Assembly: GCA_023393125.1 (NCBI GenBank)
Contig: JAEWMQ010000001.1
Coordinates: 1 to 61,891 of the forward strand
Source of the DNA: Bacillota bacterium
GTDB lineage: Bacteria; Bacillota; Clostridia; Lachnospirales; Cellulosilyticaceae
Length of the DNA stretch: 61,891 nucleotides
Reading direction: 5' to 3'
Below the pieces are notes generated by a model. It made no database searches. It saw nothing but the letters and a program-made list of their open reading frames with translations, and had not been told where the DNA came from. The position numbers were made by a program, and so were the translations under genes. Shown here piece after piece: positions 28,901-36,315 of this stretch (positions within the stretch are counted from its first letter, which is position 1; each line of letters begins with the position of its first letter).

Positions 28901-29431
28901 TCCCTCATCTGTAGTTGATGCCCATATTTCAAACGCTTCTGCAAAACCAACTGTGTTCCATGCTGATCTATAGGCTATTCTATTTAAAACTGTAGTCTCT
29001 GTTAGTGTAAATATTAATTCATTATTAAACGAATCTGATGTGTGTCTACCAGTTTCCCAATAGGTATCTAACTTGCCATCTAATATATTTTCTGTAGATA
29101 CACTACTTCTTAATATCCCACCAGTACTTTCTATACTTTCTATATTTGAATTATTCATTTTAAAGCTTTCATCATAAGCCTCTTTATATTGAGAGTAATA
29201 AATATCAAACCTTGAAATTTCAGCTTCACTTGATGGTGCTACATTAGGATACTTTGTATCAGTTCCATTTATATCTATACTTAAACTTGGTCCTGTCGTA
29301 GTCGTGTTAGTTGATTCCACTAAATCAAGATATTGTATATCATTTTCATATGTAAATGCTTTTAAATTGGGCACTGTTGTATTAACAGTTAATGTTGCTG
29401 CCAAAATAGCTGCTAGTTTTTTACGTTTCAT
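22979..29431 (-). CDS. Secreted M60-like (enhancin/mucinase-type) metallopeptidase, multidomain
   Basis: 2150 residues, predicted secreted glycoprotein-directed zinc protease. Layout (rough residues): signal peptide 1-25; four discoidin/CBM32-like domains at 100-228, 325-452, 540-672 and 760-895, joined by helical linkers with EEHPLYEQF-like repeats; peptidase M60 955-1360 with H1217-E-L-G-H1221 and Glu1232 (HExxH-x10-E); FnIII-like 1365-1450; two DUF5011/Ig-like (1477-1542, 1690-1767) each followed by an NPCBM-like domain; FIVAR helix bundle 1914-1976; leucine-rich segment 1977-2070; C-terminal beta domain. There is no LPxTG or SLH at the end, so it is probably released or held by binding. 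The architecture matches known M60 mucinases; host mucin as substrate is an inference. It has its own promoter and terminator. Confidence 0.93.
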   Translation of the reverse strand: MKRKKLAAILAATLTVNTTVPNLKAFTYENDIQYLDLVESTNTTTTGPSLSIDINGTDTKYPNVAPSSEAEISRFDIYYSQYKEAYDESFKMNNSNIESIESTGGILRSSVSTENILDGKLDTYWETGRHTSDSFNNELIFTLTETTVLNRIAYRSAWNTVGFAEAFEIWASTTDEGDTFELVVDAEASKTADVIEIKFNPTSFKRIKFVFKNAGTATASEMMFYKEDAVLDKVKSLFTDATMSAVSAEFSTVDEINKLEEEFRGHPLYDQYIENIENAKILLGADEIEAGKATVSRFDTYYSEYKDAYDEAFKMDNSNIESVESIGGSLRGTVSTENMLDGKLDTYWETGKHTSASFNNELIFTLNEETVLNRIAYRSAWNTVGFAEDFEIWASSTTKGDTFKLVADATASKTADVAEIKFNPTKFKRIKFVFKNTGTATASEMMFYKEDASSDKINRLFTDSTFTKVCEEFNSIEVLNALEESVKEHPLYEQFKQSIENAKVIVENKQIEATVANMRKATYVENEKYNDLYRVPYTNIASISNNGGRYWNQYIENAIDGDLSSYWETGKGNDGNFNNEVEVTFKNPVKLNRIVYAPRQSDLKGFAEEIEIYASRTSQGDTYQLVATGEYNAVKGFVEAKFDETEFKRVKFKFKKSTQNWASLSEIMFYTTDEIYNSIDNLFTDSTKSTVSDEFNSIEKINALEEKAKEHPLYEQFKQAIEDAKVVVENRQIEATVANMRKATYVENEAYNNLYRMPYANIASISNNGGRYLSQYIENAIDGNLSSYWETGKGNGGDFNNEVEVTFKNPVKLNRIVYAPRQSDLKGFAEEIEIYASRTSQGDTYQLVATGSYSAVKGFVEAKFNETEFKRVKFKFKKSTQNWASLSEIMFYTTDEIYDGVDNLFTDGTMSAVSDGFNTMEKISAFEKKAKEHPLYEQFKESIDLAKEIIANPRHEDVFELEMRGNSVAETNKRKMWGFQDWQVTGLSALAGDVITVYVDVEDGEPTPTLLYRQAATQHGGATTFKLNKGKNVITIPEVDAAANGILDGTIQGGELFFTNYDSDSQTRAPKVRIEGAKKYPVFVLGKSDENEVMKELEAYVAKINENPDTTPNVFAVSGDKSLGLVQATYALDWYKNNNKTPRYTAERWDQIVREAMGFWGFDGSSEINSDYNFRITPMMKNLTGGAFMNAHAGIIGIRPGNQNCIVGADVGWGTMHELGHNFDTSGRTIAEVTNNIMPLFFGAKYEGTTRLTKFDVWSRIYPKVGLDDYSNNQLYNVEDSTDLAQITPLWQLYLYDNTFYGKFEQQFRANNYGNKTREDIYKSWVVAASDAMQLDLTEFFERHGIRLSDEAKAEISAKYEKPDKNIYYINDSAINYEGNGFTENAKVTVKATGSNGNVKLLFSIDEENKDNLLGYEVRKDGKYIGFAYKDSYFVDTNSTLGDDAVYTVTPYDIKLNTLDEIEANTHEINISSNPIVTVGLGEEFNEKEFVTARDIKGNSLIESVKVRSNVDTSKVGEYEVVYSIKDATGREYTTTSKVNVVSKNVSISDLTAVKGTTGWGTVKKNKSISGGVIGVLRDGEIIDYTKGLGVNGPSEYVYNLEGKDYDYFESYIGIDRAVLDASYASVEFKVYVDDELKYDSGLYGSSRNQEYIKVDVKGAKKLKLVVTDSGNGLRQDQANWADAKLVTVTSKPEITGDNLVYSMDEQVDLMKGLTATDVEDGNLTENITIKSSNFVEGKSGVFTIVYTVTDSDGLTSEFTRFVAVIEEEVGLASLNWKSASIGSGSIGKNKAVSGNAIRLLDENNEVKTFQKGIGTHSYSEIVYDSEGYDVFDTWVGIDQHVSWSDQSSVVFKVYVDGVLKAQTDIMKSNTPMDRLTVDVRNSQQLKLVVETSTNGNTWDHADWANARFLKVADYDRTELVAALDEATALDLALYTEETADELKAAIAQGEEALSSKEQSVIDEAVNTIKKAMDALVKVDLDAVVTIKDKRLLSAIKQELKVTGNVTVADMRKLTSLSAYGISDLTGLEEATHLESLNLDYNEVRDLRPLAKLKNLKTLNVNQQFIAVGELKITDNQVVVDTTAYNKDGVNVSKNITVVNSKNETVREAEITGDSFIIDTAGIEKGVYRAQVVFEDENFSGSMLYVFTVK
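26745..29155 (-). repeat. Nested tandem duplications encoding CBM32 modules
   Basis: Modules 1 and 2 are close copies (period 669 bp), and modules 3 and 4 are near-identical even at DNA level (period 666 bp). Modules 1/2 and 3/4 are more distant from each other. This points to two separate recent duplication events within one gene. Confidence 0.85.
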
Positions 29432-29578
29432 TTCTTTCTCCTTATGTCATTAAAATGTGTTATGTTTATTTTATATAAGCACAGATCCTTAATTTCATTA
29501 TTTATAACTTATATTTTTAATAATTCTATAACATATATTTCTAATAATTAAGGTATTATTTACATTTTTTACTTAAAT

Positions 29579-29607
29579 AATATAATAACCTAATTACATT
29601 TTGTCAA
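29579..29607 (-). promoter_or_regulatory. Promoter of the M60 gene
   Basis: Minus strand -35 TTGACA (29602-29607), 17-bp spacing, -10 TATATT (29579-29584), giving a leader of about 140 nt that is very AT-rich. Shows that the M60 gene is transcribed separately from the upstream transporter operon. Confidence 0.75.
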
Positions 29608-29695
29608 TATATCTGCACAATATAATTCCAAATAATGCTAAATATGAAAATCATTAGCTATGTCAAAACTATGATTCTAGAAGCTTAAGAGCCTA

Positions 29696-30784
29696 TCAAG
29701 GCTTTATTTCATTCCCCTTAGTTGTCTTATCAATGAATAACTTTGCCTCAACGATTATTTTTGCCTCTATTAATATTTGAAGGAAATTAATAAAAAAATT
29801 CCAGCGTTTAAGCAAATAATATGCCGCTTCAAATTGACTACTCGGATATCTGATCAACTGATTATGTCCGCTCCATTCTTTCAGTAAACCTTTCCAATAA
29901 AAAGTCAAATCAAAGACATTTTCACCAGGAAGCTGACTGGAATCTATATAGATTCCCCACATACACCCCTTAAATAGTATAAACATCAGTATCAGCATAC
30001 TTCCTATTATAAGTATCTTCCTTTTCCATGTCTTTTCATGATCTTCGATTATCCTTTTTACCACCCTTATAGTAAGTGGCTGTATTAAAAACCATATCAG
30101 CATAATAGGTAGCTGTACCAAACTTTTTTGACTCTTAAACCATTTTTCTCTATGGCTTACGGTATCATTATTGCTATCTATCCCCATACTAAATAAATCA
30201 TTTTCTTCCGGTAAAGTCTCCTGATTCGTGCCGTCAATAACCATAAACTGAATGGGCCACTCACAACTTAGGCTGCTTTTTAATGGAATATAAATTTTTT
30301 CTTTCCCATCATCTAACGGATACTGTCTTATATTTTTGTACCGTTTATAAACGCCTGATACCTGATAAACCTGATCTTGGATATGAATCATATTGCCTAA
30401 TACTTTTTGATTTCCCCAAAGTTTGACTGCTAAAGTATCACTAATCACAGCAAGATTCCGTCCCTCTTCATCTGCCTCTTCTCCCCAAAAAGCCCCTTCT
30501 AGCATTTGAAGTCTTTGAACCTGATGCCAATATACATTAATGGCTGTTACATCTGCCTGCTTGTTTTCTACCACTAAATTTTCTTTACAACTGCTTTTTG
30601 CCACTTGATAGTCTCTTTCTATTTTTGCACTAGCAGCTGATCTTTCATTCGAAACACTTTCTTTATTCATCAGAATCTCTATTCGTGAAGTTCCATAGCT
30701 GACTTTATAATCCCACAATAAAAGGTTCTTAATTAATTGTAATACAATAAAAAAGGTGCCTAGTATCACTATTTTCCTTTTCAT
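29696..30784 (-). CDS. MacB periplasmic-core-like membrane protein, lacking the ATPase domain
   Basis: About 362 residues. One N-terminal membrane helix (about 5-22), then an extracellular domain resembling the MacB periplasmic core (EGRNLAVISDTLAVKLWGN, GNMIHIQDQVYQVSGVYKRY), then two to three hydrophobic segments between 225 and 285 and a poorly hydrophobic C-terminal tail. MacB itself has an ATPase and an FtsX permease; here there is no ATPase and the FtsX part is degenerate. It starts 11 nt after the adaptor gene, so the two likely form a complex, as MacA-MacB do. Start chosen at the ATG 5 nt after GAGGTGA. Function unknown. Confidence 0.75.
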   Translation of the reverse strand: MKRKIVILGTFFIVLQLIKNLLLWDYKVSYGTSRIEILMNKESVSNERSAASAKIERDYQVAKSSCKENLVVENKQADVTAINVYWHQVQRLQMLEGAFWGEEADEEGRNLAVISDTLAVKLWGNQKVLGNMIHIQDQVYQVSGVYKRYKNIRQYPLDDGKEKIYIPLKSSLSCEWPIQFMVIDGTNQETLPEENDLFSMGIDSNNDTVSHREKWFKSQKSLVQLPIMLIWFLIQPLTIRVVKRIIEDHEKTWKRKILIIGSMLILMFILFKGCMWGIYIDSSQLPGENVFDLTFYWKGLLKEWSGHNQLIRYPSSQFEAAYYLLKRWNFFINFLQILIEAKIIVEAKLFIDKTTKGNEIKP

Positions 30785-30795
30785 CTTAATCACCT

Positions 30796-32163
30796 CTATT
30801 TTCTGCTGACTTCCATGCCATCATGTAATGGCTTTGAAGTTGTTTTAATAATGTCCTGATTATAGGATAATTCACTGCTTACAGCACTTGTCATATCTCC
30901 TTCGTTTATTACTGTTACTGGCACCTTATAAACAAAATACTTCACCTCAAATGGCTTCTTGTCTTCCTTAATGGTATAGACATAGGTCTGCCTGTCTTCT
31001 CTAACTAATGCTGCATTATTAACTAGCTGATCATATTCCTCAGATTGGCTGTCTATATGGATATCTACTGTTTTATAGGTTTTATTATCTAACGCCAAGT
31101 TACTAATATCTTCATCACTGAGCTCACAAGTAATAATGATTTGGTCATTTTCACTATCATAAGTTTTCTTCACCACTGCCCCTTGATGCTCTTCACGATT
31201 TAAAGTCCAAGTGACTTCCTGCTTCACTTTAATCTGGTCTGCCTGCTGCTGATCTACCCTTAGAGTCAAGGTTACAGCTATCTCTTGGGGAATAATCTCT
31301 ATCACCTCTTCGCCTTTTCCTACCTCTATACCTTCTGCCAAATTCACTTCATAAATAGTACCACTTATGGGGCTTACCACCGTGATTTCTTTTTCTAATT
31401 GCACCATAGTAGTCATCTTTTTATCTTCAAGTATTTCTCTTGCTTTAAGATCATCTATTTCACTTTCTAGACTTTCTAGGTCTTCTTCTATCTCTAAAAG
31501 TTCTGCTTTCTTTTTCTCTTTTTCATCTCTTTCAAGCTGTTCTTTTTTCTTCTTCAGAAGAAGAAGCTCTTCCTCATTCTGCTTATATGTACTCTCTGCA
31601 ACTGCACCTATCTCCAGAAGCTGTTTGTTTAGTATCATTTCTTCCGTCTTATCTTTGATCTGATTTTCTAGTTCAATCGCATCATAACTTTTTTCATCCT
31701 TCTCTATTTCTGCTTTCTTATCTGCTATGTTTTTTTCAATTCTTGCTTTTTTATCTACTTTTTCCTCTATCTCCTTCTGGATTCCTTCCAGCGTAATCTC
31801 TATTTCAGCTTTATTATAGTCTGCCTGGGCTTCCTCTTTTTGATCTTTCTCAAGCGTAATTGTAAACAACGACTGCCCTTTTGTAACAGTCTGACCTTCT
31901 TCTACAAAACAGTTGGTCATTATCCCACTTTCAGGTGCTTTTACTGCTACCTTTTTGCTTTTTACCGTTAACGCATCTTTTCCAATCTGCCCTGTAGTTA
32001 AAAGTTTATTTTCTACTCTCCCGCTACTTACTTTAGTGATTGTTACCTGTGGTAGCAATAATTCATAAATAGTTCTTGATAAGACTGTAAATCCTAAAAT
32101 GACCATAAGAAAAACAACTGTTATCTTAATCATTCTTTTCTTCCTTAAATTTGTATACTCCAT
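30796..32163 (-). CDS. HlyD/MacA-type membrane fusion (adaptor) protein
   Basis: About 455 residues. N-terminal membrane anchor (11-34), lipoyl-like segment (VKAPESGIMTNCFVEEGQTVTKGQSLFTI), a long coiled coil between about 105 and 245 full of Lys and Glu, the second lipoyl half (EITVVSPISGTIYEVNLAEGIEVGKGEEVIEI) and beta-barrel domains. Adaptors of this family bridge transporters to the envelope in MacAB, RND or type I systems; in Gram-positives they work with ABC exporters. Start at the ATG 6 nt after AGAGGA; its gene overlaps the end of the permease gene. The neighbours are importer-type permeases, which is odd for this family. Confidence 0.87.
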   Translation of the reverse strand: MEYTNLRKKRMIKITVVFLMVILGFTVLSRTIYELLLPQVTITKVSSGRVENKLLTTGQIGKDALTVKSKKVAVKAPESGIMTNCFVEEGQTVTKGQSLFTITLEKDQKEEAQADYNKAEIEITLEGIQKEIEEKVDKKARIEKNIADKKAEIEKDEKSYDAIELENQIKDKTEEMILNKQLLEIGAVAESTYKQNEEELLLLKKKKEQLERDEKEKKKAELLEIEEDLESLESEIDDLKAREILEDKKMTTMVQLEKEITVVSPISGTIYEVNLAEGIEVGKGEEVIEIIPQEIAVTLTLRVDQQQADQIKVKQEVTWTLNREEHQGAVVKKTYDSENDQIIITCELSDEDISNLALDNKTYKTVDIHIDSQSEEYDQLVNNAALVREDRQTYVYTIKEDKKPFEVKYFVYKVPVTVINEGDMTSAVSSELSYNQDIIKTTSKPLHDGMEVSRK

Positions 32164-32177
32164 CTTTATTCCTCTTA

Positions 32178-33014
32178 TCATTTCAAATTTGTAATTTTAA
32201 ACCCTTCTGATAAATCTTCTTTAGCATAAATAACTAAATTAATCGGCAAGACCATATAAAGGACACTGCCTGCAAAGCCAATGCCTATCTTGCTGTCATT
32301 AATAGTTCCTAAGTACGCCGAAAGAGGATAATGGGCTTCGTTTTTCAAAAAGGTCATAGGTTGTTCTACCATACTCCAATAGTCTATAAAAACAAAAACA
32401 ATCACTGACATAATAATGGGTTTACTCATGGGTAGCATGACATATTTTAAAATCTGCCACTCCGATGCGCCTAAAAGTCTGGCCTCTTCTAAAAAACATT
32501 TATCAATGCTTTCCATAAACTGTTTTAAGAAAAAAGTGCTAAAAGTATTGAAAATACCTGGCAAAATCAATGCCCACTTTGTATCTAAGAGTTTCAACTT
32601 ATTTAGCATGATATAGTTAGGAACCATGGTCACCTGAAAAGGCATAAGCATGATGATAATATATATAAAAAACAAAGTTTCAGCACCTGGAAATTTTAAT
32701 TTACTGAAGCCATAGGCTGCCAGAAAAGCTAAACTAATCTGCCCCATTACAACTGGAACAACAACCACTACAGAATTCCAAAACATATATAATAGCTTTG
32801 GTGTTCTAAAAAACACTTCATAATATTGATCTAAATTCACATAAAAAGGTTTAATCAATACCCTCTGCCAAATAGTATGAGGTACTTTCCCCGAATAAAG
32901 AGAAATGATAAGTGCCTCTCCCTTTAAAGAATGAAGTACAATATAAAGGATAGGAAGCAGTGCACTGCTTATTAAAAAACTTATTGCTACTAAAGATGCT
33001 GTTTTTTTAACCAC
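32178..33014 (-). CDS. MalG-type ABC sugar permease
   Basis: 278 residues, six predicted membrane helices, binding-protein-dependent transport permease of the carbohydrate (CUT1) type. The coupling (EAA) motif is in EARLLGASEWQILKYVMLPMSKPI. The N-terminal half has VKKTASLVAISFLISS. In CUT1 systems MalG pairs with MalF and an ATPase; this operon has MalF and two binding-protein-like lipoproteins but no ATPase. Starts 13 nt after malF-like gene; stop overlaps the adaptor gene. Confidence 0.9.
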   Translation of the reverse strand: MVKKTASLVAISFLISSALLPILYIVLHSLKGEALIISLYSGKVPHTIWQRVLIKPFYVNLDQYYEVFFRTPKLLYMFWNSVVVVVPVVMGQISLAFLAAYGFSKLKFPGAETLFFIYIIIMLMPFQVTMVPNYIMLNKLKLLDTKWALILPGIFNTFSTFFLKQFMESIDKCFLEEARLLGASEWQILKYVMLPMSKPIIMSVIVFVFIDYWSMVEQPMTFLKNEAHYPLSAYLGTINDSKIGIGFAGSVLYMVLPINLVIYAKEDLSEGFKITNLK

Positions 33015-33027
33015 TTCACTTTGCCTC

Positions 33028-33873
33028 CTATAAATAATCTTCTACATAATGTTGCTGCCATCTTGTCCCAACATAAACAATGATAAAAATAGCCATATAA
33101 AGCATAAAGGCTGCTGTAGTGAGCATCTCATAATTCAAATGAGAAAAGTTATTGCTCATATAATGTTGCAGTAAATATATGCTTTTATGAGGATATTCTC
33201 CTTTTAAAAGATACACCTCTCTTGAAATCTTAAAGCTGTTGAGTAGTGAAATAATGACTGTAAAAAACAACATAGGGACAAGCAGTGGTAATTTAATACG
33301 ACCAGCCACCTGAAGATCGTTGGCTCCTTCCATCCTAGCTGCCTCTTCATATTCTTTTGGAAGCATAAGAAGTGAACTTAAGATTAAAAGCACATCATAT
33401 CCTATGTTTTTCCAAACAATCATTCCAATGATAATAAAAGGTGTATAACGGTAATTTAAATAATCATAGTTTGTTTTTAAACATGTATCCAATATTCCCC
33501 CTTGATTAAATAAATCTTTCCATACCAATAATAAAGAAGCTGAAGGAATCGCTAATGGCAAAAGTAACCACCCCTGCAAAAAACGGTATTTCCTAAAATG
33601 TTTTTCAATTAGTAATGCTAAAACTAGAGCCAATGCACATAAAATAGGCACTGCCGACCCAATGATAAAGAAAGTATTCTTTGCCGCTAGCTGATAAGCA
33701 TCATTATGAAACAAGCTAATAAAATTATGGAAGCCAACAAACTCCCTGTTTGCAACCCCTGTGGTAAAACAATACTTCAAACTTGATATAAAAGGATAAA
33801 TATAAAAAAGCATCACCCCTGCTAAACTAGGTAGCACAAACAGCAGGCCTTTCCATTTTTTTAATTTGACCAT
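33028..33873 (-). CDS. MalF-type ABC sugar permease
   Basis: 281 residues, six membrane helices, CUT1 importer permease. Typical features: N-terminal LPSLAGVMLFYIYPFISSLKYCF, EAA loop EAARMEGANDLQVAGRIKLPLLVPM, and the GFHNFISLF element. First gene downstream of an intercistronic terminator that separates it from the binding-protein genes, so it is likely expressed at a lower level. Confidence 0.91.
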   Translation of the reverse strand: MVKLKKWKGLLFVLPSLAGVMLFYIYPFISSLKYCFTTGVANREFVGFHNFISLFHNDAYQLAAKNTFFIIGSAVPILCALALVLALLIEKHFRKYRFLQGWLLLPLAIPSASLLLVWKDLFNQGGILDTCLKTNYDYLNYRYTPFIIIGMIVWKNIGYDVLLILSSLLMLPKEYEEAARMEGANDLQVAGRIKLPLLVPMLFFTVIISLLNSFKISREVYLLKGEYPHKSIYLLQHYMSNNFSHLNYEMLTTAAFMLYMAIFIIVYVGTRWQQHYVEDYL

Positions 33874-33934
33874 ATGTATCTTCTCCTATCTTTCTTTCAT
33901 TCTAATAAACCATCCTGTAAACTATCTGTAAAAA

Positions 33935-33978
33935 TGAAAAAATGAGCTATTTTATGGTTTTCCCCTAAAATAGCTCAT
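33935..33978 (-). terminator. Intercistronic (probably partial) terminator
   Basis: 13-bp perfect stem (ATGAGCTATTTTA) with 11-nt loop and T-run on the minus strand, between the second lipoprotein gene and the permease genes. In ABC importer operons such hairpins let the binding proteins be made in excess. Confidence 0.85.
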
Positions 33979-33982
33979 CCTT

Positions 33983-36262
33983 TTATTTATTCTGTTCGCT
34001 TAAATAAATTTCAACTTTCTCTCCAATATGCTGAACGGCTTCATTCACACTGATGTTTCCTTTAAAATAGTCTTCGGACTCTTTCTGAATAATGCTTAGA
34101 ATTTTACCATCCATTGGTTTTAGCGCTTTGGCATCTTTTAGATTATTAATATAATACTTTGCATCCTCCGTATACCACTTAGGAATATTTTTAATTTCCA
34201 TTTCACCATTCTCACCTATTCGTGCAAAGTCTATACCATCATCTTTCATTTTATACGCTTCACCTGACCCAATTACTTTTCGCGTATTCTCTCCTAGAAG
34301 CATACTTTCAGCTGTTTCTTTCTCCAATGTGAGATTACCATAAGACCTACCTAATATTTCTTTTGAAAAAGCAATAGTTAATAATTCTTGAATTTCTTCC
34401 ACTTTATCACTTGCAGCATTAATCCCGATTAGCTGCTGCAAGTTAATCAAGTTTTTCTCCCCTTCAATCTGAGGGGCGATCATCCCATGTTCTAACTGTT
34501 CTTTAGCATACATCATCACTTGCAGACTATTGCTATCTGATACATCTTCCAGTATAACCTTTATTTCTCTATCCATTGCTTGAAAAGTACGTGTTCCAAG
34601 ATAGCTATTCCTATCATAATAGCAATCCGTCATTCCTTCTTTCATGGGAGCTAATGTATTAACAGCTTCTAAAAAGATAGCAAGCTGCTCATTATCCACT
34701 CTTCCATCTGAGTTTATAATCTTTGAGTACCATAAACTACTCATCATTTTTACCAGATTCTCTGGTACCATATTGCCTAATACCTGTTTCTCTGGATATT
34801 GTCTTTGATAATCTGCCAATTTTTCTAAACTAAAACCACCTTTTAAAAGCTCACTCTCACCTACTGCACTTAATATGGTGAACTTCAATGGCAGTGCATA
34901 AAGTTTATCATTTTCTTCATAGGTATACATCAAGTTATCATAGTAGCTTCCACCCTTTTTAATTTCACTTACTATACTGCTCATATCACCCAATATACCT
35001 TTTTCTATGTATGACTCTACTGGTAAGCCATCAAGGACCATTATATCTGCTGCATCTCCAGCTAAAATCTGTGTATTAATCTCTTCAACTGCCTGTCTTT
35101 TGGCTTCTCTATCTATAGACCCTCCATTTGAACTCATAATATTAAAATCAACATAAACATCTGGATGTTTTTCCATATAAATCTGCGCTGCCTCTTTTAA
35201 AAGTGTGCAGTCTTCTAAAGAAAATATAGTTAGTGTTTTTTCAGGAACTAATGGGATGTTATCATGATACGTATACTGCCTATAAGCATAGCCATCATCA
35301 AGTATCAACCCTATGTAAAATATATCCTTATACATATATGCACTCATTATCGCACTTCGAGGTGATGATAATGCATATCTGTCTCCATCTAATACCTGTT
35401 CTGCAATTTCTTCATTTTCAGCTAAGTAATAGATGCCTTCTTGATTAATAAAATAAATGCCTTTTTCATCATCTGCCGTTATCATATTATTGCAATAGCC
35501 CTCTACTACTGTTTTAATACTCTTTGTTAGTTTTCCTGTCTTAATATCATAACACTCTATGACACTCTGATCTGACCCATTAAAAGCGTATATTTGATCT
35601 TTAAGAACAGTAAAGATTCTAATATTTTCTCCTATCTCTTTCACAAGTTTTCCTGTTTTTAAATCATATTGTTGTATAACATCTGTACTCCCTGCCAGTA
35701 TAAATAAATTATCCTGATCTACTTTTGCTTCAAAGCTAAGATCAGCTGTAGTTTTCCAATCAATAGCCACCTGTTCTAAAGTACCATCTTCTTTAATACG
35801 TGCTACATAAGGTGTAACCTGAGGCAGGTCTTCTACACTTATTGCTTCAGCACCTTTCATTTCTTCCTCTTCTCCTGTCCCCCCAATTAAATATAATTCT
35901 CCTGTTTTTTTATCTTTTTGAATGGAATCTAGAACATATAAGTGTTCACTGTCTATGGCACGACTTAATGCTTCATCTGTTTCCTTCCATAAGTTATCAT
36001 CTCCAGGAGCATAACATTTGTAAATAATATCTGTTTCGTTTTCCCCCAGCTTGCTACTAAGTGCTTCTATATTTCCCTCTTTATTCTCAAAAAAAATGGT
36101 TCTATTTATTTCCTCATTATTAATGCTTTCAAACTCTATTTTTTCTTCTAAATAACGTCCCATAGCCACTTCTTTTTTAACATTGGATGATGATTGGCAG
36201 CCAGTAAATAGAACGCTAATTCCAATGAAAATAGCTAACCTTATTACCTGCATATGTGTCAT
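33983..36262 (-). CDS. Lipoprotein with N-terminal propeller-like region and solute-binding domain (copy 2)
   Basis: 759 residues. Lipobox VLFTGC (Cys22). Residues about 40-340 are beta-rich with repeated blade-like strings (YDLKTGKLVKEIG, YDIKTGKLTKSI, NQEGIYYLAENEE) that look like a PQQ/WD-type propeller. Residues about 345-750 resemble an extracellular solute-binding protein family 1 (LTIFSLEDCTLLKEAAQIYMEKHPDVYVDFNIM, ILAGDAADIMVLDGLPVESYIEKGILGDMS). This fusion is unusual. It is a tandem paralogue of the next gene upstream, with most residues identical, and both use the same upstream sequence AAGCATTATATGAAG near the start. The sensor or substrate role is not clear; the ligand is unknown. 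Confidence 0.82.
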   Translation of the reverse strand: MTHMQVIRLAIFIGISVLFTGCQSSSNVKKEVAMGRYLEEKIEFESINNEEINRTIFFENKEGNIEALSSKLGENETDIIYKCYAPGDDNLWKETDEALSRAIDSEHLYVLDSIQKDKKTGELYLIGGTGEEEEMKGAEAISVEDLPQVTPYVARIKEDGTLEQVAIDWKTTADLSFEAKVDQDNLFILAGSTDVIQQYDLKTGKLVKEIGENIRIFTVLKDQIYAFNGSDQSVIECYDIKTGKLTKSIKTVVEGYCNNMITADDEKGIYFINQEGIYYLAENEEIAEQVLDGDRYALSSPRSAIMSAYMYKDIFYIGLILDDGYAYRQYTYHDNIPLVPEKTLTIFSLEDCTLLKEAAQIYMEKHPDVYVDFNIMSSNGGSIDREAKRQAVEEINTQILAGDAADIMVLDGLPVESYIEKGILGDMSSIVSEIKKGGSYYDNLMYTYEENDKLYALPLKFTILSAVGESELLKGGFSLEKLADYQRQYPEKQVLGNMVPENLVKMMSSLWYSKIINSDGRVDNEQLAIFLEAVNTLAPMKEGMTDCYYDRNSYLGTRTFQAMDREIKVILEDVSDSNSLQVMMYAKEQLEHGMIAPQIEGEKNLINLQQLIGINAASDKVEEIQELLTIAFSKEILGRSYGNLTLEKETAESMLLGENTRKVIGSGEAYKMKDDGIDFARIGENGEMEIKNIPKWYTEDAKYYINNLKDAKALKPMDGKILSIIQKESEDYFKGNISVNEAVQHIGEKVEIYLSEQNK

Positions 36263-36315
36263 AGCTTTGTATGCCTTCTTTCTTCATATAATGCTTTTAG
36301 TCTAATATTATTCTA

